A stretch of 10,704 nucleotides of DNA from JBHJOF01 sp050330055. Lineage in GTDB: Bacteria > Pseudomonadota > Alphaproteobacteria > Kiloniellales > JAKSDN01. The position numbers and the translations under genes are program-made. Location: contig JBHJOF010000412.1 in assembly GCA_050330055.1 (NCBI GenBank), forward strand, positions 1 to 10,704, given 5' to 3'. Below the pieces are notes generated by a model that ran no database searches, had not been told where the DNA came from, and saw only the letters and a list, made by a program, of their open reading frames with translations. This document shows, piece by piece, positions 1 through 7,978 of the stretch (positions within the stretch are counted from its first letter, which is position 1; each line of letters starts with the position of its first letter).

Positions 1-2
1 CC

Positions 3-47
3 TACTGGCAGCAGGGCGATGCCGGCTGGGCCCAGCAGGCGACCTAG
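3..47 (+). CDS. 3' end of an unidentified plus-strand gene (partial)
   Basis: Reading from base 3 gives a short open tail, YWQQGDAGWAQQAT, ending at a TAG at 45-47. The Trp/Gln/Asp-rich composition looks like a normal protein C-terminus, whereas the other two plus frames are Arg/Pro/Ala-rich like shadow frames. The stop shares the palindrome CTAG (44-47) with the stop codon of the exporter on the opposite strand, a common arrangement for convergent genes. Fourteen residues are too few to name a family, and the tail could be chance. Confidence 0.35.
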   Translation, partial: YWQQGDAGWAQQAT

Positions 48-1012
48 CGCCGCGCCTGCAGCTTGCGGGCGGTGCCGCGCGGCAGGCCCAGGTTGGCCTC
101 GCGGTAGACGATGTAAAGCCCCGACGCCATGACCACGGCGACACCGATCCAGATGTTCAGGCCCGGCAGCTCGCCCCAGAAGATGAAGCCGATCGCCACC
201 GCCCAGATCATGGCGCTGTACTCAAATGGCATGATGACGGCCACCTCGGCGTAGCGGAAGGCCATCGTCATGGTGATCTGCGCCAGGCCGCCGATCAGGC
301 CGACGGCGATCAGCATGGCGAGATCGCTCCAGCTCGGCGTCACCCACTGAAACGGCAGGAAGCCGGCCGCCAGCAGGGTGCAGGCCAGGGTGAAGTAGAA
401 CACGATCGAGGTGTTGGTCTCGGTGCGCGCCAGCTTGCGCACCAGGATCATGGCCAACGCGTAGAAGACCGTGCCGAACAGCACTAGGCCGGCCAGCGGG
501 TCGAACATGCCGCCGCCCGGCTGCACCATGATCAGCACCCCTCCGAAGCCGACCAGCACCGCGCTCCAGCGCCGCATCCCGACCCGCTCGCCCAGCAAGG
601 GTACCGAGAGGGCGGTGACGAAGATCGGCGCCGCGAAGGCCAGCGCGATGACGTCGGCCAGCGGCATGTTGGCGTAGGCGTAGAAGAAGACCGTCATGGC
701 GACGATCCCGATGCCGCAGCGCAGCGCGTGGCCCCAGGGGTCGCGTACCCGCAGCGCCGGGCCGATGCCGTCGCGGAAAATAAAAACGGCGAGCGGCACG
801 AAGGCGAAGAGGCTGCGGAAGAAGACGATCTGCATGGTCGGGTAGCCGGCGCCGAGCCACTTCACCAGGCCGTCCATGACGGCAAACAGGCCGACCGACA
901 GGACCATGAAGGCGATGCCCCTGGACGTGGTACTGTGCGCGTCACCGCCCGCCTCGGCATCCTGCGAGGCGGGCGGAGGCGCCGCGGCGCAGGGCTCTGA
1001 GGTGCCGTTCAT
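44..1012 (-). CDS. DMT superfamily EamA-type transporter
   Basis: A 322-residue inner-membrane protein of the drug/metabolite transporter superfamily, probably an exporter of a small metabolite; the substrate cannot be read from sequence. A polar, Ala/Pro-rich N-terminus of about 30 residues is followed by some ten hydrophobic segments forming two EamA repeats, roughly 33-163 and 175-303. Family hallmarks are visible: 'FFRSLFAF' after the first helix, 'ADVIALAFAAPIFV' and 'GERVGMRRW...GVLIMVQPG' closing repeat one, and 'YAEVAVIMPFEYSAMIWA' with 'GELPGLNIWIGVAVVMASG' in repeat two. The length is normal for the family (about 290-320). The ATG at 1010-1012 is preceded by GGAG five bases upstream, which supports this start over internal Met codons. 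It stands alone: 343 bases separate it from the next gene upstream, and it ends against a convergent gene at the left edge. Confidence 0.9.
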   Translation of the reverse strand: MNGTSEPCAAAPPPASQDAEAGGDAHSTTSRGIAFMVLSVGLFAVMDGLVKWLGAGYPTMQIVFFRSLFAFVPLAVFIFRDGIGPALRVRDPWGHALRCGIGIVAMTVFFYAYANMPLADVIALAFAAPIFVTALSVPLLGERVGMRRWSAVLVGFGGVLIMVQPGGGMFDPLAGLVLFGTVFYALAMILVRKLARTETNTSIVFYFTLACTLLAAGFLPFQWVTPSWSDLAMLIAVGLIGGLAQITMTMAFRYAEVAVIMPFEYSAMIWAVAIGFIFWGELPGLNIWIGVAVVMASGLYIVYREANLGLPRGTARKLQARR

Positions 1013-1355
1013 GGTCTCCGACCATAGGAGGAGTGGGCGAAGGGGACCTTAACGGCTCAGGCGCGCTGCGGGCGCGCCAATCCTGCAGAGCAGGGCAGCG
1101 CCCGGCGCAGGGCTCGGGGCTTCGGGCCGAGACCTTAGAGCTCACCCATTCGGGCGGCGGTCGCACAACGTACGTGCAGACACCACTGTCGTCCCGGCAC
1201 TTGTTGCCGGGACCCAATGGCCTAACCGTTCACGCGCTGACGCCAATGGGTCCCGGGGACAAGCCCCGGGACGACAGCCGTGTGTGTGGCAAGGGCGCGC
1301 CCCTGCCTGAGATGTGTGAATGCCGTAGGGTCGAGGTGGAGGGGCTTCGGTGGCC
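1013..1355. other. 343-base intergenic region
   Basis: No believable gene is present here. The open frames across it are Arg/Pro/Gly-rich shadows. The left end must hold the promoter and ribosome site of the DMT exporter (minus strand), but I see no convincing -35/-10 pair. The right end holds the 3' flank of the glyoxalase gene. The only clear structure is the paired hairpin repeat at 1186-1277. Confidence 0.6.
1186..1277. repeat. Paired REP-like hairpin repeat (inverted repeat of two hairpins)
   Basis: Two 36-base arms, 1186-1221 and 1242-1277, are near-perfect reverse complements of each other across a 20-base spacer. Each arm is itself a hairpin. In the left arm GTCCCGGCA (1191-1199) pairs with TGCCGGGAC (1205-1213) around the loop CTTGT. 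In the right arm GTCCCGGGG (1250-1258) pairs with CCCCGGGAC (1264-1272) around ACAAG. The two stems differ in sequence but both keep perfect 9-bp pairing, so the changes are compensatory. This organisation matches REP/BIME-type interspersed repeats. The genome-wide copy number is unknown from here. It lies 78 bases beyond the glyoxalase stop and might also shield or terminate that transcript. Confidence 0.75.
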
Positions 1356-1796
1356 TCACCACTCGCCGGTGTTGCCCATCGAGGCCCAGGGCTCCTTGGG
1401 CGGCAGCGCTTCGCCCTTCTGCAGCAGCTCGACCGAGATGTTGTCGGGCGAGCGCACGAAGGCCATGCGGCCGTCGCGCGGCGGCCGGTTGATGGTCACG
1501 CCGCCGTCCATCAGGCGCTGGCAGGTCTCGTAGATATTGTCGACCCGGTAGGCCAGGTGGCCGAAGTTGCGGCCGCCCTTGTACTCCTCCGGGTCCCAGT
1601 TGTAGGTCAGCTCGACCAGCGGCGCCTGGTCGGCCTTGGCGCGATCCAGGTCCTCGGGCGCGGCCAGGAAGATCAGGGTGAAGCGGCCCTGCTCGTAGTC
1701 ATTGCGCCGCACCTGCACCAGTCCCAGCTTGTCGCAGTAGAAATCGAGCGACCTGTCGATGTCGGCGACGCGCACCATGGTGTGCAGGTATTGCAT
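1356..1796 (-). CDS. gloA: Lactoylglutathione lyase (glyoxalase I), VOC family
   Basis: This enzyme isomerises the hemithioacetal of methylglyoxal and glutathione to S-lactoylglutathione, the first step of glutathione-dependent methylglyoxal detoxification in the cytoplasm. The 146-residue protein shows the paired beta-alpha-beta-beta-beta repeats of the vicinal oxygen chelate fold. The four metal ligands of the short Ni/Co-type enzymes are all in place: His5 (MQYLHTMVRV), Glu62 (VELTYNW), His80 (NFGHLAYRV) and Glu123 (SVELLQKG). The 'LDFYCDKLG' and 'ELTYNW' segments are close to the E. coli enzyme. A C-terminal tail, ALPPKEPWASMGNTGEW, extends beyond the E. coli length of about 135 residues. 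The ATG is preceded by a strong ribosome site (AGGAGGGGAAG), which fixes the start; longer frames reading through it are shadows. It lies 98 bases downstream of the flavin oxidase and may be co-transcribed with it. Confidence 0.88.
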   Translation of the reverse strand: MQYLHTMVRVADIDRSLDFYCDKLGLVQVRRNDYEQGRFTLIFLAAPEDLDRAKADQAPLVELTYNWDPEEYKGGRNFGHLAYRVDNIYETCQRLMDGGVTINRPPRDGRMAFVRSPDNISVELLQKGEALPPKEPWASMGNTGEW

Positions 1797-1894
1797 CTTC
1801 CCCTCCTGACCGGATTCCTGATGAGTGTTTGCAGAGCTATTTAGGGGCTCTGTCCCAGCTTGGCCAGGGGGCATGACCAGGGCGGTCTTGTGGC

Positions 1895-3157
1895 TCAGCG
1901 CGCCGCCAGTGGAGCCAGTTCGTCGGCCGCCTGCCCGGCCGCGGCGATGCCGCTCAGATAGGCACCGTGCGCAGTGGCGTAGAACTCGCTCGAGGTCGCC
2001 TCGCCGGCGAAGAACAGGCGACCGTCGATCGGCTCGGCCAGCTTGGCACGCTGGCGGCCGCGGCCCGGCTGGGCTGCCGAGTAGGCGCCCTTGACCCAGG
2101 GGTCGCCGCGCCAGGCGGTGACCGTGTGGCGCAGCACCTTGTTGGCGGTCGGCCAGCCGACCACCTTGGCGAGCTGCTCCTTGAGCAGATCGGCCGAGGC
2201 CTCGACGCCGGCGCGCTCCAGCCAATCGGCGAAGCGGCCGCCGGTGACGCCGACCACGTAGTCGTAGCCGAAGGGGCGAATGCGTATGCCCATGGGCTCG
2301 CCCTCGCCGGTCATCACGGTGGCGCCGAGTGGATGGTCGTCGCCGAAGACGTTGCCGTCGAACACCAGGCAGATGCGATTGTGGTTGCCGAGCGGCAGGG
2401 CGGCAATTGCCTCCTGCTTCCAATCGGGCAGCGTCGGATCGAAGCGGATGTCGCCTCCGCCCAGGATACCGGTCGAGACCGCGATGATGACCTTGCGGGC
2501 GGTGATCGCGCCCTTGACGGTCTCGATCCTGACGCTCCGCCCCGACCAGTCGATGCGCTTAACCGCAGAGTTGAGCTGGACCGGCAGGTCGGCCGCAAAG
2601 CGGGCGATCAGCGCACCGTAGCCGTTCTTCACCTGCCAGTTCTCGCCAGTGTCGTTGTAGTCATGATGATCGCGCACCGAGACCTGGTCGGAGTCGACCG
2701 AGCACATCAGCGAGACCACGTAATCGAACAGCGGCGTCCAGCGCGACTCGCGCTCGGTTGCCTCGGCCAGCGAGATATCGAGACCGTCGGCCGCGGCCTT
2801 GTGCACCGCCGCGAAGTTACGGTCGAAGAACTCGACGTGGTCCTGCTGCTCCTGCGGGCTGGCCCAGCGGTCGCCCAGGTGGATGCGGCGCAGGAAGCCC
2901 TCCTTGCTGTACTCGAAGCCGAGCGCGTCGGCGATCTTGGTGAAGGGGTTGAGGCTGGCCGAATGCAGCCAGTGGCAGCCCAGGTCGAAAGGCTGATCCT
3001 GGCCAACCAGCTCGGTATAGCCGCGCCCGCCGACACGGTGCGCCGCCTCCAGTAGCACGAAGGAGACGCCACGCTTGCGCAGGGTCCGCGCCGCGCCGAT
3101 ACCGGCCGCGCCGGCGCCGATCACCGCGACATCGACCTCCGTCAGGCGTTCTGCCAT
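1895..3157 (-). CDS. FAD-dependent amine oxidase-like flavoprotein (NAD(P)/FAD-dependent oxidoreductase)
   Basis: A 420-residue flavoprotein of the monoamine/polyamine oxidase family, which oxidises C-N bonds of amines or amino acids with FAD; the substrate is unknown. The N-terminal dinucleotide fold is clear: DVAVIGAGAAGIGAA with the glycines near residues 14-19, an acidic ribose ligand in VLLEA near 37, and the RVGGR motif near 41-45. The C-terminus carries the second FAD motif, FFAGEATSSEFYATAHGAYLSG, near 382-403, after the family's W-R-G-D-P-W...G-A-Y-S stretch. At the position where relatives such as LSD1 and MAO carry the Lys near flavin N5, this protein reads GNHNRICLVF with Arg261. 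I chose the ATG at 3155-3157 because AAGGGGAG lies just upstream; an ATG at 3202 would add 15 residues without an equally good ribosome site. No signal peptide is seen. It lies between a DUF6356-like gene and gloA, all on one strand. Confidence 0.85.
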   Translation of the reverse strand: MAERLTEVDVAVIGAGAAGIGAARTLRKRGVSFVLLEAAHRVGGRGYTELVGQDQPFDLGCHWLHSASLNPFTKIADALGFEYSKEGFLRRIHLGDRWASPQEQQDHVEFFDRNFAAVHKAAADGLDISLAEATERESRWTPLFDYVVSLMCSVDSDQVSVRDHHDYNDTGENWQVKNGYGALIARFAADLPVQLNSAVKRIDWSGRSVRIETVKGAITARKVIIAVSTGILGGGDIRFDPTLPDWKQEAIAALPLGNHNRICLVFDGNVFGDDHPLGATVMTGEGEPMGIRIRPFGYDYVVGVTGGRFADWLERAGVEASADLLKEQLAKVVGWPTANKVLRHTVTAWRGDPWVKGAYSAAQPGRGRQRAKLAEPIDGRLFFAGEATSSEFYATAHGAYLSGIAAAGQAADELAPLAAR

Positions 3158-3287
3158 CAGCCGCTCCCCTTCTGCGTCCTTTGTTTTGGCCAGCCTAGCC
3201 ATCCGACCGGGCTGAGCAAGCCCGTCGCCGAAGCGGATACCGCAGCGGCCGGCGAAGCTGGGGGAGCGATAAGTCTACTCGGGCGCG

Positions 3288-3545
3288 TCAGCGCAAGGCG
3301 TTGACCGGCCGTCGCGCCGCCACGGGAGCGGCCGGGCGGCGGCTGCGCTTTATCACCATGCTGTCGTGCAGCTCGGCGATGGTCCGGCTGCCGGTGCGCT
3401 CGAAGAGAAACGGCAGCAGCGCGTGGGCGAAGCACGCCAGGCCGGCAAACACCAGGCGCCAGCCGAAGCCGGCAGCCATGACCAGATGCTCGCTGTAGGT
3501 CTCGCCCACGGAGGCGGGGTGGTCCGTGAAGAGGCGCTTCACCAT
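3288..3545 (-). CDS. DUF6356-like small membrane protein
   Basis: An 85-residue protein beginning MVKRLFTDHPASVGETYSEH. This N-terminal signature, with HPASVGETY followed by a conserved His, a hydrophobic segment (about residues 26-48, LVFAGLACFAHALLPFLFER) and a 'T-S-R-T-I-A-E-L-H-D-S-M' stretch, is the pattern I associate with the alphaproteobacterial DUF6356 family. Its function is not known. The hydrophobic stretch suggests membrane association with one or two helices, and the tail (66-85) is basic. The open frame continues far upstream to 4148, but that part is antisense to the Lrp gene and is not protein-like, so the ATG at 3543-3545 is the natural start even though its ribosome site is weak. 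It lies 130 bases upstream of the flavin oxidase on the same strand and is divergent from lrp. Confidence 0.7.
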   Translation of the reverse strand: MVKRLFTDHPASVGETYSEHLVMAAGFGWRLVFAGLACFAHALLPFLFERTGSRTIAELHDSMVIKRSRRPAAPVAARRPVNALR

Positions 3546-3698
3546 GGCAAGAGGTTTCCCACGAGGTCTTTCAAGGGCTTCGGACGGGCGAAACAATAGC
3601 ATCGGCGGCTGAGAAAGGGCTTCCAATTTATCCCCAAGATTAGATAAGATGTAGAAAATTATCCTAACAAAGAGAAGTATTGTCGCGGAGCATTCTAA
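3546..3698. promoter_or_regulatory. AT-rich divergent promoter region between DUF6356-like gene and lrp
   Basis: Within a GC-rich window, bases about 3621-3680 are conspicuously AT-rich, containing AATTTATCC, GATTAGATAAGATG, AAAATTATCC and CTAACAAAG. TTATC (3628-3632) and GATAA (3643-3647) form a small inverted repeat, and TTATCC occurs again about 30 bases further on. Lrp/AsnC proteins bind bendable AT-rich DNA and usually control their own promoter and neighbouring genes, so this is the likely operator of the adjacent lrp gene. TAAGAT (3645-3650) could be a -10 box, but I see no matching -35, so no exact promoter is assigned. The assignment as regulatory is inferred from composition and position. 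Confidence 0.45.
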
Positions 3699-4160
3699 AT
3701 GGATGAGTTGGACCGGAAGATCCTGCGCTGCCTGCAGGAGGACGCGAGCATGCCGGTTGCGGAGCTGGCGGGGCGGGTCGGGCTGTCGACGACGCCCTGC
3801 TGGCGCCGCGTCCAGAACCTCGAGAAGGCGGGGGTCATCCGCAAGCGGGTCGCGCTGCTCGACCCGGAGAAGGTCAACGTCGGGGTCACCGTCTTCGTGC
3901 GGGTCAAGACCAGCCAGCACACTTACGAGTGGCTGGAAGACTTCGCGCGGGCGGTCGCCCAGATCGAGGAGGTGGTCGAGTTCTACCGCATGAGCGGCGA
4001 CGTGGACTATCTGCTGCGCATCGTGGTGCCCGACATTGCCGCCTATGACGCCGTCTACAAGCGGCTGATCAAGGCGGCCGCGCTGGCCGACGTGAGCTCC
4101 AACTTCGCCATGGAGACCATCAAGTACACCACGGCGCTGCCGGTCCACTACGCGGACTGA
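3699..4160 (+). CDS. Lrp/AsnC family transcriptional regulator
   Basis: A 153-residue DNA-binding regulator of the feast/famine (Lrp/AsnC) type, which typically senses an amino acid or related ligand and acts as dimers to octamers. The N-terminus MDELDRKILRCLQEDASMPV leads into a helix-turn-helix, 'VAELAGRVGLSTTPCWRRVQNLEKAGVI' (about 20-47). The linker 'KRVALLDPEKVNVGVTVFVRVK' and the RAM ligand-binding domain (about 65-145) follow, with MSGDVDYLLRIVVPDIAAYDAVYKRLI. The 'STTPCWRR' recognition helix resembles the subgroup that contains E. coli DecR. Length is typical. CGGAG lies nine bases before the ATG. Its 3' end overlaps the end of the convergent hydrolase by 13 bases. It is divergent from the DUF6356-like, flavin oxidase and gloA set, which makes those genes candidate targets, but this is only inferred from position. 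Confidence 0.92.
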   Translation: MDELDRKILRCLQEDASMPVAELAGRVGLSTTPCWRRVQNLEKAGVIRKRVALLDPEKVNVGVTVFVRVKTSQHTYEWLEDFARAVAQIEEVVEFYRMSGDVDYLLRIVVPDIAAYDAVYKRLIKAAALADVSSNFAMETIKYTTALPVHYAD

Positions 4161-5158
4161 GGCGCCGCCTCGCCACTTTTCTCGCCACCCAGCACGAAGG
4201 CGTCGAACTGCTCCCAGAACTGGCGCCTGTAGTCGTCCTGCTCGAGCAGGATCTCGTGCCGCGCGCCTGCGACGGTGTAGAGCTGGCCCTGCGGCACCTG
4301 CTCGATGAAGGCCTGCTGCGCGGCGTTGCTGACGACCCTGTCGGCGCTGGCGCTGATGATCAGCAGCGGCGTGCGGATGCCCTTGGCGAACGCCGGCTCG
4401 CGTACCACCGAAATCGAGCGGCAGGTGGCGTTAAGCCAGCCCATGGTCGGGCCGTCCACGGCCAGGTCGGGGTTGGCCGCGATATAGGCATGGGTGCGCG
4501 CGAAGCGCTTCGAATCGGAGGTCAGGTCGTTGCCTTCAAAGCGTAGGTTGCGCGGCCCATAGTCACTGCGTCCGGGAACATAGGCGCGCGCCAGCATCGG
4601 CCAACTGCCGAGCGCGGCCAGAAGGCGGTGCACGCCACCCGCCAGGAAGTTACTGGCGTAGAGGTCGATGAGTGGCGCCATGAGCACCGCATGGGTGAAA
4701 CGGAGCGGCGGCTCCTGAAGCAGGCGCAATGCAATGTGCCCGCCCATGGAATGGCCGAGCAGCACGCAGCGCTCGCGCGTCCGCGGCTCGACATAGTCGC
4801 GGAAAAACAGCCGCAGGTCGCCCAGGTATTGCCGGTAGTCGTCGATATGCCGCTTTTGCCGGTTTCCGAGCAGGCGCTGCGACAGCCCCTGGCCGCGCCA
4901 GTCCAGGGTCCAGACGTCGAAACCACGGGCGACCAGCTCGCCCACCGTCTCCAGGTTCTTCTCGATGAACTCGGTACGGCCGTTGAAGTAGACGACGGTG
5001 CCAGCCAGTTGCGCCTTGTCGCCACGCCACCAGGCATAGCGGATCACGGTGCCGTCGATTGCCCGGAACTTGCCCTCGCGTCCACCCGTGTCATGGATGG
5101 ACGGTAAGCGCGGTGTCTCGCGCTCGACCTCTTCGGCCATGGCTGTCTGATCGTTCAC
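4148..5158 (-). CDS. Alpha/beta hydrolase (lysophospholipase / monoglyceride lipase type, Hydrolase_4)
   Basis: A 336-residue serine hydrolase of the PldB/serine aminopeptidase S33 group, likely acting on lysophospholipids or acylglycerols; the exact substrate cannot be told. Family signs run in order: the oxyanion region 'VVYFNGRTEFIEKN', then 'FDVWTLDWRGQGLS', the nucleophile elbow GHSMGG (Ser137), the acid Asp273 in 'LLIISASADRVVS' and the base His301 in 'VAGARHEILLE', followed by a C-terminal helix. There is no signal peptide, so it is probably cytoplasmic. I prefer the GTG at 5156-5158 because GGGA lies eight bases upstream. The frame also allows a GTG at 5204-5206 (352 residues) and an ATG at 5138-5140 (330 residues); neither has a clear ribosome site at normal spacing. 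It converges on and overlaps lrp. Confidence 0.85.
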   Translation of the reverse strand: MNDQTAMAEEVERETPRLPSIHDTGGREGKFRAIDGTVIRYAWWRGDKAQLAGTVVYFNGRTEFIEKNLETVGELVARGFDVWTLDWRGQGLSQRLLGNRQKRHIDDYRQYLGDLRLFFRDYVEPRTRERCVLLGHSMGGHIALRLLQEPPLRFTHAVLMAPLIDLYASNFLAGGVHRLLAALGSWPMLARAYVPGRSDYGPRNLRFEGNDLTSDSKRFARTHAYIAANPDLAVDGPTMGWLNATCRSISVVREPAFAKGIRTPLLIISASADRVVSNAAQQAFIEQVPQGQLYTVAGARHEILLEQDDYRRQFWEQFDAFVLGGEKSGEAAPQSA

Positions 5159-5216
5159 GCTAGTGGTCCCGCCGCCCGTCAAGCAGCGCGCCGCGGCTGC
5201 CCCCACTCCGGCCTTG

Positions 5217-5285
5217 TGCGCCCGCTCGTACCGACGGGCCCGAAGTCAATGCGCCGCTTCGGACCCGTCGATTCGAACGGGCGCA
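5217..5285. repeat. Large imperfect hairpin between ABC-F gene and hydrolase
   Basis: Two 29-base arms (5217-5245 and 5257-5285) are reverse complements at about 25 of 29 positions, separated by the 11-base loop TCAATGCGCCG. The mismatches are transitions or single changes scattered along the stem. It starts 65 bases past the ABC-F stop codon in the direction of transcription and ends before the hydrolase start. No run of T follows on either strand, so it is not a textbook intrinsic terminator. It could stabilise the ABC-F mRNA 3' end, act in Rho-dependent ending, or be a dispersed palindromic repeat. Confidence 0.65.
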
Positions 5286-5349
5286 GACTAACATTTGCCG
5301 CCTGGTTTGGCAGCTTTTCTCCAGCTTCGGCCAGGCTGCGCCGGCATAG

Positions 5350-7239
<1,890 letters not shown>

Positions 7240-7284
7240 GGCGGGCGCGGTGATAGCACGGGCTCCCGGGGGGCCGAAAGCCTG

Positions 7285-7355
7285 CGGTCCAGCCCCGGCA
7301 ACGCGAGGCGCCGGACGGCCGTTAGCCGTACCGGCGCGCGGCGTTGCCGGGACCG
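7285..7355. repeat. Palindromic element in the ABC-F/ndk divergent region
   Basis: A 71-base inverted repeat built of nested stems. CGGTCC (7285-7290) pairs with GGACCG (7350-7355). The main arms 7295-7314 and 7331-7350 match at 17 of 20 positions. An inner stem of ACGGC (7315-7319) with GCCGT (7325-7329) closes on a 5-base loop. It fills much of the 177-base gap between two divergent genes, and its right arm contains the likely -35 box of ndk (7344-7349). It may be a dispersed REP-type repeat, a regulator site, or both; the sequence alone cannot decide. Confidence 0.6.
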
Positions 7356-7372
7356 GCCAAAGCGTCTATAAG
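7344..7372 (+). promoter_or_regulatory. Probable sigma-70-type promoter of ndk
   Basis: TTGCCG (7344-7349) and TATAAG (7367-7372) are spaced by exactly 17 bases and match the TTGACA/TATAAT consensus at 4 and 5 of 6 positions. Transcription would start near 7379, giving a leader of about 38 bases that contains the ndk ribosome site AAGGGGAG (7401-7408). The -35 box sits in the right arm of the 7285-7355 palindrome. This is a prediction from consensus and position. Confidence 0.55.
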
Positions 7373-7416
7373 GCCGCCGCCCGAGTACAGGATCAGAGAG
7401 AAGGGGAGCCCGCACC

Positions 7417-7839
7417 ATGGCCATCGAGAGGACGCTGTCGATCATCAAGCCCGACGCGACGCGCCGCAACATCACAGGCAAGATCATCGACAAGCTCGAG
7501 CAGGCCGGCCTGCGCGTGGTCGCCCAGCGCCGCATCCGCCTGAGCCGTCAGCAGGCCGAGGCCTTCTACGAGGTCCACAAGGAGCGGCCCTTCTACAAGA
7601 GCCTCTGCGAGTTCATGACCTCGGGCCCGGTTGTGGTCCAGGTGCTGGAGGGCGAGAACGCCGTCGAGAAGAACCGCGAGGTCATGGGCGCCACCGACCC
7701 GGCCAAGGCGGCGCCCGGCACGATCCGCGCCGAGTACGCGGAATCGGTCGAGGCCAACTCGGCGCACGGCTCCGACAGCCCGGACAACGCCAAGCGCGAG
7801 ATCGCCTTCTTCTTCAAGGACGGGGAGATCGTCGGTTAG
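7417..7839 (+). CDS. ndk: Nucleoside diphosphate kinase
   Basis: This enzyme transfers the gamma phosphate between nucleoside tri- and diphosphates through a phosphohistidine intermediate, keeping NTP and dNTP pools balanced in the cytoplasm. The 140-residue protein is of standard bacterial length and carries every catalytic residue at the usual number: Lys11 (IIKPDA), Tyr51, Arg87, Thr93, Arg104 (GTIRAEYA), Asn114 and the phosphorylated His117 in NSAHGSDS. A strong ribosome site, AAGGGGAG, ends eight bases before the ATG, and a consensus-like promoter lies about 45-70 bases upstream. It is divergent from the ABC-F gene and convergent with the small oxidase subunit gene, with a 29-base-arm inverted repeat (7872-7951) just downstream. 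It is close to purM and purN but on the other strand, so it is not in their operon. Confidence 0.97.
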   Translation: MAIERTLSIIKPDATRRNITGKIIDKLEQAGLRVVAQRRIRLSRQQAEAFYEVHKERPFYKSLCEFMTSGPVVVQVLEGENAVEKNREVMGATDPAKAAPGTIRAEYAESVEANSAHGSDSPDNAKREIAFFFKDGEIVG

Positions 7840-7871
7840 CGATTTCGGCCGCTGCGGCGCTATCGCGCAAC

Positions 7872-7951
7872 CCTCATCCTTCGACAGGCTCAGGACGAGG
7901 GGCCGAAGGCACAGCAGCACGTCCTCATGCTGAGCCTGTCGAAGCATGAGG
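7872..7951. repeat. Interspersed inverted repeat (CTTCGACAGGCTCAG type) between ndk and ctaH-like gene
   Basis: Arms 7872-7900 and 7923-7951 are 29-base near-complements, with a perfect 15-base core: CTTCGACAGGCTCAG at 7879-7893 and its reverse complement at 7930-7944. A 22-base spacer separates them. I recognise this core as a very common intergenic repeat of alphaproteobacterial and related genomes. It lies between the ends of two convergent genes, where the stem could serve as a bidirectional transcription barrier, although there is no T run on either side. Confidence 0.75.
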
Positions 7952-7978
7952 CCAGCGCAATGGCATACCTGGCAGGTT

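Noticed and set aside
1832..1852. Small hairpin CAGAGC/GCTCTG between the flavin oxidase and gloA as a terminator
   Set aside because: Only six pairs, a nine-base loop and no T run; it would be expected often by chance.
1797..2423. Upstream extension of the glyoxalase frame to a 355-codon frame
   Set aside because: The extension overlaps the flavin oxidase in another frame and is Arg-rich; the strong ribosome site at 1796 fixes the gloA start.
1967..3055. A 362-codon plus-strand frame opposite the flavin oxidase
   Set aside because: No family features; it mirrors the codon bias of the real flavoprotein gene on the other strand.
3546..4148. Upstream extension of the DUF6356-like frame
   Set aside because: It is antisense to lrp and crosses the AT-rich promoter region; the family-like sequence begins at 3545.
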